A stretch of DNA of 64,000 nucleotides. Origin: an uncultured Collinsella sp. (GTDB lineage Bacteria; Actinomycetota; Coriobacteriia; Coriobacteriales; Coriobacteriaceae). Numbering within the stretch: position 1 is the first letter of the stretch; every line of letters begins with the position of its first letter. A model generated the notes under the pieces. It made no database searches. It was not told the DNA's origin and saw nothing but the letters and a program-made list of their open reading frames with translations. Below are positions 7,824-16,179 of this stretch, piece by piece. The stretch lies in contig CATYSO010000001.1 of assembly GCA_958412345.1 (NCBI GenBank), positions 124,001-188,000 on the forward strand, in the 5' to 3' direction. Position numbers and translations under genes: made by a program.

Positions 7824-10598
7824 CTAATGACCGAATTTGATCTTGATGGCACGCTTTAGTGCGTACTTGCCCAGGCTGGGGAGCTTTTGCTCGTATTTGA
7901 CCATCGTGGAGCACTCGGGGCGGTCGCGATCCAGATGGATGGCGTCAAACGCGCACTTGGTGGTGCACAGGCCGCAGCCGATGCACTTGTTGGGGTCGAC
8001 GATCGAGGCGCCGCAGCCCAGGCAGCGGGCGGTCTCGGCGCGCACCTGCTCTTCGGTAAAGGTCTCGACGTACTCGCTAAACGGCGCGGCCTTCTCGCGC
8101 TCGCGGTCCACGTGGGCAACCTCGCGGCTCGCGTTGTCGTAGCTCTCGATCACGACATCGTCGCGGTCGAGCGCGGTGTAGCGGCGCTGGTTGCGGCCGA
8201 TGGTGAGCGTGGACCCCGGCTGCACAAAGCGATGGATGGACACGGCGGCCTCGTGACCGGCAGCGATGGCATCGATGGCAAAGCTCGGACCGGTATAGAC
8301 GTCGCCGCCCACAAAGATGTCGGGCTCGGCGGTCTGGTAAGTCTGGGGATCAGCAAGGACACCCTGGCCGCGGCCGAGCTCCACCTTGGAGCCAGCTAGC
8401 AGGTCGCCCCACACAATGGACTGGCCAATCGACATGACGACACGGTCGGCATCGACACGGCGCAGATCATTCTCGTCGTACTCGGGCGCAAAACGGCCCT
8501 CGTCGTCAAAGACACGCGTGCAGCGCTTGAAGGTGATACCGCACACACGGCCGGCCTCGTCCAGATGGACCTCCCTGGGGCCCCAGCCGCAGCTGATGTG
8601 AACGCCGTCTTCAATGGCCTCGCGACGCTCCTCCTCGCTGGCGGGCATCTGGGCCTCGCTCTCCAGGCAGAACATCTCAACATGCTCGGAACCCAGACGG
8701 CAGGCGTTGCGCGCGACATCGATAGCAACGTTGCCGCCGCCCACCACGATGGTGCGGCCGGGTAGCGCATCGATCTTGCCACTGTTGACCTCGCGCAAAA
8801 AGTCGACGGCCACGGTCACATCCTCGGCGTCCTCGCCCGGAATACCGGCAAGGCGGCCGCCCTGGCAGCCAATGGCCACGTAGAAGGCCTTAAAGCCCTG
8901 CGCGCGCAGCTCGTCGAGCGTCACGTCGCGACCGACCTCCACGCCATAGCGGAACTCGGCACCCATCAGGCGAATGACCTCGACCTCGGCCTCAATAACG
9001 TCCTTTTCCAGCTTAAAGCTGGGAATGCCATAGGTGAGCATGCCGCCCGGGCGCTCGTTTTTCTCGAACACAACGGGCTTGTAGCCCTTCTCGGCAAGAT
9101 AAAAAGCGCAGGACAGACCGGCCGGGCCGGCACCGATGATGGCAATCTTTTGGTCGAAGCCACCAGCGCGCGTCGGCGTCACCACGGGCGGGACATAGCG
9201 GGTCGCAGCGTCCAGATCGCGCTGGGCGATAAACTTCTTGACCTCGTCGATGGCCACGGCCTCGTCCACGCGACCACGGGTGCAGGCGTCCTCGCAGCGG
9301 CGGTTGCACACACGGCCGCAGATAGCGGGCAGCGGGTTCTCGCGCTTGATGAGCGCCAGGGCCTCGTCATAGCGACCCTGAGCCGCAAGCTTCAAATAGC
9401 CCTGAACGGCGACATGCGCGGGGCAGGCCGTCTTGCAGGGAGCGGTGCCGGACTCATGCGTCTCGATGCGGTTGTCGTTGCGGTAGTTGGGCGACCACTT
9501 GGTGTGGTCCCACTTGGTGGCATCGGGCAGCTCCTGGCGCGGATACTCGGGCATCTGTCCGCCCGCCTTTTTGCTGCAGAGCTTCTGGCCCAGCTTGGCG
9601 GCGCCGGCCGGACACACCTCAACGCAGCGACCGCAGGCAACGCACTTGTCCTTCTCGACCTTGGCGACATAGGCCGAGCGCGACAGGTTGGGCGTGTTGA
9701 ACAGCTGAGAGGTGCGCAGGGCATAGCACACGTTGACGTTGCAGTTGCAGATAGCGAAGATCTTGTTCTCGCCGTCAATATTAGTGATCTGGTGCACAAA
9801 GCCGTTGTCCTCGGCCTGGCGCAAGATGTCGTAAACCTCGTCGCGGGTCACGTAATGGCCACGATCGGTCTCAACCACGTAGTCGGCCATATCGCCCACG
9901 GCGATGCACCAGTCGGCGGGGTCGTCGGCGCAGCCCTCGCCCATCACGCGACGGCTCGCGCGGCAGCTGCAGGTGCTGGCGGCATACTTGCCCTCGTATT
10001 TGTCGAGCCAGTGCTCGATATGCTCAATAGGCACCGAGGTGCTCGCGGCGTCAATGGCCTTCTCGACCGGAATGACGTGCATGCCGATGCCGGCGCCGCC
10101 GGGCGGCACCATCGGCGTGGCTTTGGACAGCGGCCCCTTGGACGCCTGCTCAAAGAACTTGGCATAGACCGGATGCTCCTCGAGCTGGCTCACGCGCATG
10201 TTGAGGAACTCGGCGGAACCCGGCACCAGCATGGGCAGTACCCACTGCTTGGCGCGCTCGGGGTTTTCCCAGTTGTACTCGAGCAGACCCGTGTAGCTCA
10301 TGTCGTCGAGCATCTTCTCGATATCTGCCCCGGGCATGCTGGTGAGCTTGACCATCTCGGGCAGCGTATAGGGACGGCGCATCTTCATCTTGCAGAGCAC
10401 TTCGGCCTGCTCGTCGGTTGCGGCCTCGGCAAACGACCAGTACTCGTAGCCCAGCAGCTCGTCGCGATGCAGCAGACGGTTGGTGCAGTGCTCGCACAGC
10501 TTGACGATTGCCTCGCGCGGATGCTCCGGCAGCGGCGGCACAAACTCCGCGCCGATATCGGGCTCGGTGTAACTAATCCCCGGTCCGTTGAGAATCAT
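7824..10598 (-). CDS. FAD-dependent oxidoreductase with multiple 4Fe-4S motifs (GltD/NfnB-like)
   Basis: A 924-residue soluble redox enzyme. The N-terminal 300 residues contain cysteine clusters (CEHC, CSCRASRR, CNCNVNVC) of a redox module without a clear name. Then come a ferredoxin motif (CVACGRCVEVCP), a GltD-type Fe-S domain (CKTACPAH, CGRVCNRRCEDAC), an FAD site (IIGAGPAGLSCAFYLAE), an NAD(P) site (VVGGGNVAIDVARNA) and a C-terminal 4Fe-4S domain (CLGCG, CIGCGLCTTKC). The middle resembles the small subunit of glutamate synthase and NfnB. The substrate is unknown. The ATG at 10598 with AGAAGGGAC upstream is preferred to longer starts, which would run through the divergent tetR gene. It is probably repressed by that TetR through the shared intergenic palindromes. 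Confidence 0.88.
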   Translation of the reverse strand: MILNGPGISYTEPDIGAEFVPPLPEHPREAIVKLCEHCTNRLLHRDELLGYEYWSFAEAATDEQAEVLCKMKMRRPYTLPEMVKLTSMPGADIEKMLDDMSYTGLLEYNWENPERAKQWVLPMLVPGSAEFLNMRVSQLEEHPVYAKFFEQASKGPLSKATPMVPPGGAGIGMHVIPVEKAIDAASTSVPIEHIEHWLDKYEGKYAASTCSCRASRRVMGEGCADDPADWCIAVGDMADYVVETDRGHYVTRDEVYDILRQAEDNGFVHQITNIDGENKIFAICNCNVNVCYALRTSQLFNTPNLSRSAYVAKVEKDKCVACGRCVEVCPAGAAKLGQKLCSKKAGGQMPEYPRQELPDATKWDHTKWSPNYRNDNRIETHESGTAPCKTACPAHVAVQGYLKLAAQGRYDEALALIKRENPLPAICGRVCNRRCEDACTRGRVDEAVAIDEVKKFIAQRDLDAATRYVPPVVTPTRAGGFDQKIAIIGAGPAGLSCAFYLAEKGYKPVVFEKNERPGGMLTYGIPSFKLEKDVIEAEVEVIRLMGAEFRYGVEVGRDVTLDELRAQGFKAFYVAIGCQGGRLAGIPGEDAEDVTVAVDFLREVNSGKIDALPGRTIVVGGGNVAIDVARNACRLGSEHVEMFCLESEAQMPASEEERREAIEDGVHISCGWGPREVHLDEAGRVCGITFKRCTRVFDDEGRFAPEYDENDLRRVDADRVVMSIGQSIVWGDLLAGSKVELGRGQGVLADPQTYQTAEPDIFVGGDVYTGPSFAIDAIAAGHEAAVSIHRFVQPGSTLTIGRNQRRYTALDRDDVVIESYDNASREVAHVDREREKAAPFSEYVETFTEEQVRAETARCLGCGASIVDPNKCIGCGLCTTKCAFDAIHLDRDRPECSTMVKYEQKLPSLGKYALKRAIKIKFGH

Positions 10599-10691
10599 GG
10601 TTGTCCCTTCTCTTGCCGCAGCCCGACGAGACCGCGGCACCCCTCTTTTTTTGCAGGCCGGGCATGCCCCCATGCCGTTCACCCGCCATTG

Positions 10692-10729
10692 TTGACATTG
10701 TGTCAAAAATAGTATTGACGAACCGTCAA
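10692..10729. promoter_or_regulatory. Two palindromic operators between the oxidoreductase and tetR
   Basis: Two perfect 15-bp palindromes of the same design lie in the 189-base divergent intergenic region: TTGACA-TTG-TGTCAA at 10692-10706 and TTGACG-AAC-CGTCAA at 10715-10729. Their centres are 23 bases apart. Consensus TTGACR-N3-YGTCAA is a typical TetR-family operator form. A weaker third copy (GGCGAACGGTCAG) follows near 10746. They are best placed to control both divergent genes. Confidence 0.75.
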
Positions 10730-10787
10730 CAATATTCAAGACTGTTAGGCGAACGGTCAGGCAAAAGAGGATGAAAGGCGGCAAAAC

Positions 10788-11450
10788 ATGGGCAACAACA
10801 CAGCAGATACCTCTGTGGTCGATGCCGTCCCCGCATCCGATAGCGCGGCAAAGCGCCTGACGGGCGACGAACGCCGTCGCGAGATTCTCGATGCTGTGCG
10901 CACCGTAAGCTCCGAGCTGGGCGTGTCGCATCTATCCGTCTCGGCCGTGACCAAGCGAGCCGGCTGCACACGCTCGCTGTTCTACCACTACTTCGCCGAT
11001 ATGGACGCCGCTGTCACCGCCGTCATGGACGAGGCAATCGACGGTTTTATCTCCGAACTCGAGCAGTGGAACGCCGGCCGCACGGTTGGCGACATCGAAG
11101 GCGCGCTCGACACCGTCGCCCCGCTCTTTAAGCGCCTGGTCGCCAGCGGCCACGAGCTGCCGAGTACGCTCACCTCAAGCAGTGGCGCACTCTACGGCGG
11201 CTTTTTACACAACGTGGTCCAGCGTGTGGCGCAGTATATCTGCGACACCACCGTGGTGGATTTTGTCGCCCATCATGAGCTACGCATCGACCATGTCTAC
11301 GAGACGTTCTACACCCTCATCATGGGGTTGTTGATGTATATCCGCACGCACCCCGATGTGCCCGACGAGACGGTCAAGGAAATCATCGCCTCGACACTCC
11401 ACATCGAGGGCTATACCGCCAAGTATCCGGAGCGCAAGCCCCAGGACTGA
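10788..11450 (+). CDS. TetR family transcriptional regulator
   Basis: A 220-residue regulator. Residues about 22-70 form the TetR helix-turn-helix (RREILDAVRTVSSELGVSHLSVSAVTKRAGCTRSLFYHYFADMDA), with the canonical recognition-helix signature SLFYHYF. The C-terminal ligand domain is not recognisable by family. The gene is divergent from the large FAD/Fe-S oxidoreductase and about 60 bases upstream of the DUF5692 gene, so it probably controls the whole locus through the two palindromes in front of it. The inducer is unknown. Confidence 0.93.
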   Translation: MGNNTADTSVVDAVPASDSAAKRLTGDERRREILDAVRTVSSELGVSHLSVSAVTKRAGCTRSLFYHYFADMDAAVTAVMDEAIDGFISELEQWNAGRTVGDIEGALDTVAPLFKRLVASGHELPSTLTSSSGALYGGFLHNVVQRVAQYICDTTVVDFVAHHELRIDHVYETFYTLIMGLLMYIRTHPDVPDETVKEIIASTLHIEGYTAKYPERKPQD

Positions 11451-11513
11451 CGACATTTGGCCAAACTGCCCGCGATCAGAAGAGGGGCCGCGGGCGTGTG
11501 AAAGGAGAGCAGC

Positions 11514-12521
11514 ATGCTGTTCGATGTTTGGGGTAGCGATACCCTTATCCACTGGGCCGGCTGGGCCATGGTCTTTATCGGCCTGATCGTGCTCAACGAG
11601 GTCGGCCGCCGCATCAAGCTCGGCGCGGCCATCATCTTTGGCGTGGCTCCGCTGGCCATGACCATCTACTGCGTCGCCATCGCCGTCGGCGTTTCGCAGG
11701 GTGCCGAGTGGGCGCTCACCAACCCCACCCATGTGTACCAGAACAGCTGGTTCCACTACGCCAAGGTCTACGCGGCGTTGGCCGGTTGCTGGGGCTTCAT
11801 CGCCATTAAGTATCAGTGGGGCAAGATCGGCAAGGCGCACTGGTTCCGCGCGTGGCCGTTTGTGATCGTCGCCATCAACATCATGATCGCCGTCGTGTCC
11901 GACTTCGAGAGCGCCTATCATTTCTTTGTCCTGGGCGAGTCCACCTGGGTCACCTCCGAAGGTGCTACGCAGTTGGCCGGCTGGAACAACGTGTTCAACG
12001 GCATCGCCGGTATCATCAACATCTTCTGCATGACCGGTTGGTGGAGCGTCTACGCCTCCGAGGACAAGACCGACATGCTGTGGCCCGACATGACCTGGGT
12101 CTACATCATCGCCTACGACATCTGGAACTTCTGCTACACCTACAACTGCCTGCCCACCCACTCCTGGTTCTGCGGCTTTGCGCTGCTGCTGGCGCCCACC
12201 GTCGCCGCCTTTATCTGGAACAAGGGCGGCTGGATCCAGAACCGCGCCTTTACGCTGGCCATTTGGTGCATGTTTGCCCAGGTGTTCCCGTACTTCCAGG
12301 AGGAGTCCATCTTTGTGACCCACTCCACGCTCGACCCCGCCGCCGCCACCGCGGTCTCCATCGCCGCGCTGGTCGCCAACATCGCCGCGATCATCTATGT
12401 CGCCTACCGCGCCAAGAAGCTCGGCCGCAACCCCTACAAGCAGGATGTCTTTGAGGGCACCAGCGACTGGGAGAAGGCTACCGCCCGCCGCGCCAAGGTG
12501 GATTACGCTCACGCCGAGTAA
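11514..12521 (+). CDS. DUF5692 family multi-pass membrane protein
   Basis: A 335-residue integral membrane protein with about eight hydrophobic helices and many tryptophans (for example IHWAGWAMVFIGLIVLNE, WFHYAKVYAALAGCWGF). It resembles the DUF5692 family, for which no function is known. The start at 11514 has GAAAGGAGAGCAGC upstream. It follows tetR on the same strand and ends at a strong terminator. Given the divergent redox enzyme, it may be a transporter for the same compound or a membrane redox partner; no haem or Fe-S ligand motif is evident, so this is only inference from position. Confidence 0.8.
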   Translation: MLFDVWGSDTLIHWAGWAMVFIGLIVLNEVGRRIKLGAAIIFGVAPLAMTIYCVAIAVGVSQGAEWALTNPTHVYQNSWFHYAKVYAALAGCWGFIAIKYQWGKIGKAHWFRAWPFVIVAINIMIAVVSDFESAYHFFVLGESTWVTSEGATQLAGWNNVFNGIAGIINIFCMTGWWSVYASEDKTDMLWPDMTWVYIIAYDIWNFCYTYNCLPTHSWFCGFALLLAPTVAAFIWNKGGWIQNRAFTLAIWCMFAQVFPYFQEESIFVTHSTLDPAAATAVSIAALVANIAAIIYVAYRAKKLGRNPYKQDVFEGTSDWEKATARRAKVDYAHAE

Positions 12522-12593
12522 CATGCCCAGCGCGAACGCCGCTTGAATGTGAAGCCGCCTGGCCGACTCCGCGCAATGCAACGTATTGCATGT

Positions 12594-12631
12594 CCCCGGA
12601 AAGCGATTTGTCCGCTTTCCGGGGGCTTTTT
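12594..12631 (+). terminator. Rho-independent terminator after the DUF5692 gene
   Basis: A 12-bp stem CCCCGGAAAGCG (12594-12605) with CGCTTTCCGGGG (12613-12624) is followed by GCTTTTTG. It lies about 70 bases after the stop codon. Confidence 0.9.
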
Positions 12632-12760
12632 GTTGTTGCGCGCATCCACACACATTCAAAACCTCTCGCACAGATAAAATCAGATTTCCGATCGCCTGAC
12701 AGCTCTATATGACCCTGTTTTTGGGTACATTGTTGTCCCGATATTGAGCTTGGGGGATGT

Positions 12761-14257
12761 ATGAATGATGAGACGATGGGCCAAGAGGATGCGGCCCAAG
12801 ATGCAGAAGCTTGCGCTGAGGCCTTAGAGAGCTTAGACCGGATTTCACTCGATGAGATTGCGTTTGACGATTCGGGCGTTGATGTGCAGGATGAGCCGGA
12901 AGCCGAGGCGCAGTCCGATGATCAGGACGCAGACGACGTTGAGCCTGCCGAAGATGAAGCAGGTCGCGAAGACACCGAAAGCGAGGCCGGCAATCAGCCC
13001 GAATCCGACACGAGCGAGGAAACCATCTTGCTCGACAGCTTGCCGGCCGAAGATTCGCTGACCCGCGAGCTCCCTGGCTTAGGCTCCGCGCCTGCCGTGG
13101 ACGAGACCATCGCCATGGGCGATATTCCCCTACCGTCCGTTCCTTCGGCACATGAGGCCGAGGTCCGCCATCGTAAGATGTCGCCCAAGCGCCGCAATCT
13201 AATGGTCGCCGGCGCTGTGGCCGTCGCGCTCGTCGCCGGCGGCGCAGGCTACGCAGCCTGGAACGGATACCGGCAAGAGCAGGCTGCCATCGCCGCCGCC
13301 AATGCCCACACGATGATGTCGGTGCAGATTGGCGTACATGCCGCGGGCCTCGACTGTTCCACCGGCTCCAAGATTCCCGTACAGGTGAGCGGCCAGGATT
13401 CTGACGGCTCCTCTGTGAGCGAAACACTCTATGTTGACGAGCACGGCCGTGGCATCAAACTGCTACCCGGTGACTACACGCTCTCCATTGCCGCTTCCCC
13501 CATCGCATCCGACGGCACCGTCTATACCGTGCCGACCACCAAGGCGCAGGTCACGATCAAGAGCGACGGACAGGACCTAAGCAGCCAGGCCGCCTTTAAG
13601 CTCAAGGTGCCTTCGGCCGACACGGTAACCGACGACCAGATCGATGCCGCCGCCAAATATGCCGAGGAGGGAGGCGCGAGCTCCGCCGCTACCGCCAAGG
13701 TGCTCCAGCAGGCGGCAACCGCGCGGCGCGACGCCGCCGTCAATGCCGTGAGCGCGCAAAAGGCACAGGCGGCCCGTGATGCCGACGCCCGTCACAAGGC
13801 AACCGACCTCTACCAGCTCGATATCCCCGTCGAGTGGTACGGCAAGGTCGAGACTTGGCAAAATGGCAGCACGCTATGCATCTATCTTGCCGACGACAGC
13901 GATACGCCGATTGTGACGCTCGTCGCGGTGCGCGAGGGCGAGAGCTTTACGCCCGATGAGGGCGATACGGTTTTGGGTGCGGCCAATCTAGGCAACGGTT
14001 ATACCGTCTACGCCAGCGGCCCCGTCTATCCGTACGTGGTGCCCCAGACCATCAACGGACGGACGCAGAATCCCGTGTCAACCTACCCCATGGATACGGC
14101 GATTGAGCTTGTCGAGCTCACGACCGGCAACCGCTACACCTATAGCCAGATCAAGAACGTACTGGTCGGCAAAGACGGCAAGGCAGACGCCGCGACCAAG
14201 CTCGAGACCGACTACCTCGCCCAGATTCTCCTGCCAAGCATCAAGGCCCAGGACTAG
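12761..14257 (+). CDS. Membrane-anchored protein of unknown function with acidic cytoplasmic region
   Basis: A 498-residue protein not assigned to a family. Residues 1-130 are very acidic and low in complexity and should be cytoplasmic. A basic patch (HRKMSPKRR) precedes one transmembrane helix at about 146-166 (LMVAGAVAVALVAGGAGYAAW). The remaining 330 residues would be extracellular; they contain an Ala-rich helical stretch at about 290-345 and a beta-rich C-terminal domain. This layout is common for Coriobacteriia surface or wall-associated proteins. The start at 12761 has GGGGGA close upstream. It is monocistronic, after a terminator. Confidence 0.75.
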   Translation: MNDETMGQEDAAQDAEACAEALESLDRISLDEIAFDDSGVDVQDEPEAEAQSDDQDADDVEPAEDEAGREDTESEAGNQPESDTSEETILLDSLPAEDSLTRELPGLGSAPAVDETIAMGDIPLPSVPSAHEAEVRHRKMSPKRRNLMVAGAVAVALVAGGAGYAAWNGYRQEQAAIAAANAHTMMSVQIGVHAAGLDCSTGSKIPVQVSGQDSDGSSVSETLYVDEHGRGIKLLPGDYTLSIAASPIASDGTVYTVPTTKAQVTIKSDGQDLSSQAAFKLKVPSADTVTDDQIDAAAKYAEEGGASSAATAKVLQQAATARRDAAVNAVSAQKAQAARDADARHKATDLYQLDIPVEWYGKVETWQNGSTLCIYLADDSDTPIVTLVAVREGESFTPDEGDTVLGAANLGNGYTVYASGPVYPYVVPQTINGRTQNPVSTYPMDTAIELVELTTGNRYTYSQIKNVLVGKDGKADAATKLETDYLAQILLPSIKAQD

Positions 14258-14301
14258 CGGACCATGACACCTGAGTCCTGGCCTCGCAAATCCATAGACG
14301 A

Positions 14302-15654
14302 TTAGGAAAGGAGCCACTTCCATGCGGGCACAGCATGTACCACGCCGTGTTTGCATGGAATATCGGCCTGCTCATCCATGGTAACGATTGCCGACTCGCC
14401 AAGATCAAACTGGGCCATCGCGACATCGAGCGCGGCAATTTCGCGCTCGCGCGTTTTCTCGCTTGTCATATCCACACTTACCTGAATCAGGCCGTAAGCC
14501 TGCATGAGCAGTGCATCCCCAGCCACAAAGTCCACCTCATGGCTTTTATTCTTATCTTTAATCAGCAGGCGGCAAACCGAACCGGGCCGCACGGCGGGGG
14601 TCCTTCTTCTGAGCGCATTGAACACCGCGGTCTCGAGCCTCTGACCCTGATCCAATGCCGATGCGGGGGAGAACGCTCCGAACATCGCGGGATCGACGGC
14701 GTAGACCTTAGACGCAGACCGCGTATTATTTGCAAGCGAACGCGTGAACTCCGGCACCGAAAACAGCAGGTAGGCGTCCTCGTAATACTCAAGTAAGTCG
14801 CTGAGCGTATTTCGACTGACGGGTATCTGTCTGCTCTTGAACTCGTTGTACACTTTGTTCACTGACAGCTCTCGTCCCGAAGATGCCATGCACCGCGCCA
14901 GAAACAGCGAGGCCAAACGGGGGTTCTTGACGTCGTAACGTTCAACGACGTCCATGGCGACCGTTCGCGACGCATATTCCTGTAGCAGCTGAATCGTGTC
15001 TGCGGGCGTCTGCTCAAGTGTCGCGATGAATCCCCCTCGCTCGAGATATCCGACCAGATGGTGTCGGAGCAACGCCGCATCGCTCGAGGAGAAGGGTGCG
15101 TTCGACTCAGGAACGCTCCCCGTCTTATATCGGACGTATTCCGAAAAACTCAACGGAAAAAGCTCTCGCACAAGAGAACGGCCCCTGAACTCGCTCTTAA
15201 GTTCTGAGGACAGCATCTTAGAAGAAGATCCCGTCACGTAAACGGTCGCCTTCTCCGTATCGACCACGCGTCGCAGAAACGCACCCCATTCGGGTATTTC
15301 CTGGATCTCGTCAAAGAAAAGATAGGCGCCCTCGCCTCGAGCAGCAGGATATAGTGCATAGAATGTATCGAGCACGTCCGCTAGTAGCGATGGCTCATAC
15401 GGACGCAAGCGCTCATCCTCAAAATTGAAATATAGCATCCGGTCAAGCTCGACGCCTTGGCCCTGAAGCCGCCGCATCTCCTGATACAGGCGATACGTCT
15501 TTCCACAACGACGGGCGCCCACAATCACATATACGATGTTGTCGCGCTTTGGCTCCTGCGGGTTGCCCAGATCAAGGTCGCGCTCAAAGACCTGCGGAAT
15601 CCCCTGTTGCTCAAAGTCCTTTATTTTTTGAGCCACCAAGTCGTTGAATGCCAT
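14302..15654 (-). CDS. ATP-binding protein, AAA_14 with DUF4143 C-terminal domain
   Basis: A 450-residue protein with a P-loop near residue 46 (GARRCGKT), a Walker B-like segment (LFFDEIQEIP) and the sensor region VYVTGSSSKMLSSE. These features define the AAA_14 ATPase paired with a DUF4143 C-terminal domain, which carries a restriction-endonuclease-like fold in related proteins. The cellular role is not known, though such genes are patchily distributed and often considered mobile or stress-linked. The ATG at 15654 has GGAG four bases upstream. A perfect inverted repeat with a -10 hexamer in its loop lies immediately upstream, suggesting tight repression. It converges on the preceding gene, with 44 bases between stops. 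Confidence 0.88.
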   Translation of the reverse strand: MAFNDLVAQKIKDFEQQGIPQVFERDLDLGNPQEPKRDNIVYVIVGARRCGKTYRLYQEMRRLQGQGVELDRMLYFNFEDERLRPYEPSLLADVLDTFYALYPAARGEGAYLFFDEIQEIPEWGAFLRRVVDTEKATVYVTGSSSKMLSSELKSEFRGRSLVRELFPLSFSEYVRYKTGSVPESNAPFSSSDAALLRHHLVGYLERGGFIATLEQTPADTIQLLQEYASRTVAMDVVERYDVKNPRLASLFLARCMASSGRELSVNKVYNEFKSRQIPVSRNTLSDLLEYYEDAYLLFSVPEFTRSLANNTRSASKVYAVDPAMFGAFSPASALDQGQRLETAVFNALRRRTPAVRPGSVCRLLIKDKNKSHEVDFVAGDALLMQAYGLIQVSVDMTSEKTREREIAALDVAMAQFDLGESAIVTMDEQADIPCKHGVVHAVPAWKWLLS

Positions 15655-15662
15655 AATTCTCC

Positions 15663-15722
15663 AATCTTGCTCTCCTGCTAATCAAGATTATAACGATTCT
15701 TGATTAGCAGGAGAGCAAGATT
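15663..15722 (-). promoter_or_regulatory. 25-bp perfect inverted repeat enclosing the promoter of the AAA/DUF4143 gene
   Basis: AATCTTGCTCTCCTGCTAAT plus CAAGA (15663-15687) is repeated in perfect inversion at 15698-15722, with a 10-base spacer. On the minus strand the spacer and its edge contain a perfect TATAAT (complement 15687-15692). Transcription would then start about 25 bases before the ATG at 15654. The arrangement is that of an operator flanking a -10 element. A further half-site, CTTGATTAATGGATAAGCAA, follows at about 15730. Confidence 0.65.
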
Positions 15723-15826
15723 ATGCGTTTCTTGATTAATGGATAAGCAAGTTTTCTATTAGTGGCCCCTCCCGGAGGATAACGAGCGGCCGAGGGGGCA
15801 GGCATGAACGCCTCTAGCCGAAAACA

Positions 15827-15861
15827 AAGTAGCTAAAAACCCCGTCCCAAATGAGCTACTT
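15827..15861. repeat. Short palindromic repeat (family G, copy 2) overlapping a stop codon
   Basis: AAGTAGCT (15827-15834) pairs with AGCTACTT (15854-15861) around a core containing CCCCGTCCCAAAT. The same core lies in the 35-bp inverted repeat at 27980-28060. The right arm overlaps the TAA stop (complement 15860-15862) of the minus-strand small ORF. Confidence 0.6.
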
Positions 15862-16045
15862 AACGCCAGGGGTCGGCTTCGAAGAGGGGCTCGCGCTCGG
15901 GGCGACGATCGCTATAAGGATCGTAGCCGTCGTCATCCTCGTTCTCGGCACGGATGTAGGGGTCGCGCGGCTTGGGTGCCGGCTTAGGCGCAGGCTTGGG
16001 TGCGGCATCGGTCGTCGACGTGTTCGTCTTGTTCTTGTCTATCAT
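15860..16045 (-). CDS. Small proline- and acid-rich protein of unknown function
   Basis: A predicted 61-residue protein with a KPAPKPAPKP tract in the middle and an acidic C-terminal half (ENEDDDGYDPYSD). It has no signal peptide or membrane segment and is probably disordered. The ATG at 16045 has AAGGAG at a good distance; an in-frame ATG two codons earlier is too close to that site. It lies downstream of clpB on the same strand, separated by a terminator. Codon use is like its neighbours, and the ribosome site supports expression. No family was recognised. Confidence 0.6.
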   Translation of the reverse strand: MIDKNKTNTSTTDAAPKPAPKPAPKPRDPYIRAENEDDDGYDPYSDRRPEREPLFEADPWR

Positions 16046-16094
16046 CTGCATATCTCCTTGCCGTGCAATCGTGTTCAACATCATCGATTGTCGC

Positions 16095-16133
16095 ACGAAA
16101 AAGGGCGGCGGACCCCATTGGATCCGCCGCCCT
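16095..16133 (-). terminator. Rho-independent terminator after clpB
   Basis: On the minus strand AAGGGCGGCGGA (complement 16122-16133) pairs with TCCGCCGCCCTT (complement 16100-16111) and is followed by TTTCGTG. It lies about 45 bases after the clpB stop codon. Confidence 0.85.
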
Positions 16134-16179
16134 TGGCGTTTAGAGACGGCTGGCAGATTTTAAGGCATGTCCCATAAAT

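Noticed and set aside
9150..10712. Long open frame on the + strand opposite the oxidoreductase
   Set aside because: Antisense to a gene with clear FAD and Fe-S motifs; composition is Ala/Gly/His/Leu-rich without domain pattern.
10599..10931. N-terminal extension of the oxidoreductase frame to 10931
   Set aside because: It would run through the operators and the start of tetR; the ATG at 10598 has a ribosome site and begins the recognisable protein.
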